A DNA stretch of 6,787 nucleotides from Bacillota bacterium (GTDB lineage Bacteria; Bacillota; Sulfobacillia; Sulfobacillales; Sulfobacillaceae): the NCBI GenBank assembly GCA_021820675.1, contig JAKADI010000033.1, positions 2,551-9,337 of the forward strand, in the 5' to 3' direction. Below are positions 6,420 through 6,787 of the stretch, in pieces. The translations under genes and the position numbers were made by a program. Within the stretch, counting starts at the first letter, position 1. Every line of letters begins with the position of its first letter. The notes below the pieces were generated by a model that did not search any database, was not told the DNA's origin, and worked only from the letters and a program-made list of their open reading frames with translations.

Positions 6420-6787
6420 TCAGGATTGTCGTTTCTTTAAAGCCCTGAGTACGCGCTCCGGGGACGCCGGAAGACTTGTGACCCGCTCACCCACGGCGTC
6501 GCGAATCGCATTTAACACCGCCGGCGCAATGCCGTTACACGATGGTTCACCGACCCCCTTTGCGCCATAGGGACCCGCCCCAGTGGCTGATTCTAAAATC
6601 ACAGTCTCGATATCGGGAACATCCATTGCGGTGGGGATCAGATATTCTCCAAAGGTGGTACTGGTCATCACCCCGTCCTGCACAGTTACCTCTTCCGAAA
6701 GCGCATATCCGAGGTTTTGCACGGTGCCGCCCTCCATCTGACCTTCGCAGTTGAGCCGGTTTATCACGGTACCCACGTCGAGTCCAT
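6420..6787 (-). CDS. Molybdenum hydroxylase large subunit, C-terminal fragment (second paralog, start outside the window)
   Basis: The last 121 residues of a xanthine dehydrogenase-family Mo-binding subunit; the N-terminal part (some 600-650 residues in typical members) lies beyond base 6787. The fragment opens with GLDVGTVIN, then EGQMEGG, followed by GAKGVGEPSCNGIAPAV, which holds the catalytic-base glutamate in its standard GVGEP context. It ends with the usual LPASPERVLRAL helix. It aligns with the C-terminus of the complete large subunit in this window but differs at most positions, so it is a distant paralog and not a recent copy. The typical INP is INR here. A GTG at 6776 could be mistaken for a start, but the reading frame is open to the window edge and the homology continues through it. 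The stop lies 22 bp before the permease start. Whether it has its own FAD and Fe-S partners upstream cannot be seen. Confidence 0.9.
   Translation of the reverse strand, partial: GLDVGTVINRLNCEGQMEGGTVQNLGYALSEEVTVQDGVMTSTTFGEYLIPTAMDVPDIETVILESATGAGPYGAKGVGEPSCNGIAPAVLNAIRDAVGERVTSLPASPERVLRALKKRQS

Noticed and set aside
5540..6440. Plus-strand open frames across the permease gene
   Set aside because: Antisense to a membrane-protein gene with full family motifs; their compositions are low in hydrophobic structure and rich in Arg, His and Pro, as expected for shadows.

Overview
The window is one tightly packed, single-direction gene cluster read entirely on the minus strand, so transcription runs from high to low coordinates. 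In transcription order it holds: (1) the C-terminal end of a molybdenum hydroxylase (xanthine dehydrogenase/CO dehydrogenase family) large subunit, cut by the right edge; (2) an NCS1-family (purine/cytosine/allantoin-type) permease; (3) a complete second molybdenum hydroxylase large subunit; (4) its FAD-binding medium subunit; (5) its [2Fe-2S] small subunit; (6) a cyclic amidohydrolase of the dihydroorotase/allantoinase/hydantoinase family, whose C-terminus is cut by the left edge. Intergenic gaps are 22, 17, 24, -4 (overlap) and 17 bp. This spacing, and the absence of any recognisable promoter or intrinsic terminator, indicate one operon that starts upstream (right) and continues downstream (left) of the window.

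The organism is a bacterium with moderately high G+C. Strong AAGGAGG/AGGAG-type ribosome sites precede the permease and the large-subunit gene, and overall gene style recalls Bacillota (for example Sulfobacillus, Alicyclobacillus or Kyrpidia-like lineages). This is an impression from style, not an identification.

Working model: the permease imports an N-heterocycle (purine, pyrimidine, hydantoin or related). The three-subunit Mo/FAD/Fe-S enzyme hydroxylates it at a ring carbon, and the amidohydrolase opens an amide or ureide ring. The simplest label is purine catabolism (xanthine dehydrogenase plus allantoinase), but three sequence details argue for caution. The complete large subunit lacks counterparts of the substrate-binding Glu and Arg residues of true xanthine dehydrogenase. 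The amidohydrolase carries the three residues that dihydroorotases use to bind a ring carboxylate. No urate oxidase lies in the window to link xanthine oxidation to allantoin. The cluster may therefore act on another, possibly carboxylated, heterocycle. Two different large subunits flanking the permease suggest two Mo hydroxylases or alternative catalytic subunits.

No RNA gene, mobile element, CRISPR array or long repeat was seen, and no stretch over 300 bases lacks a gene.
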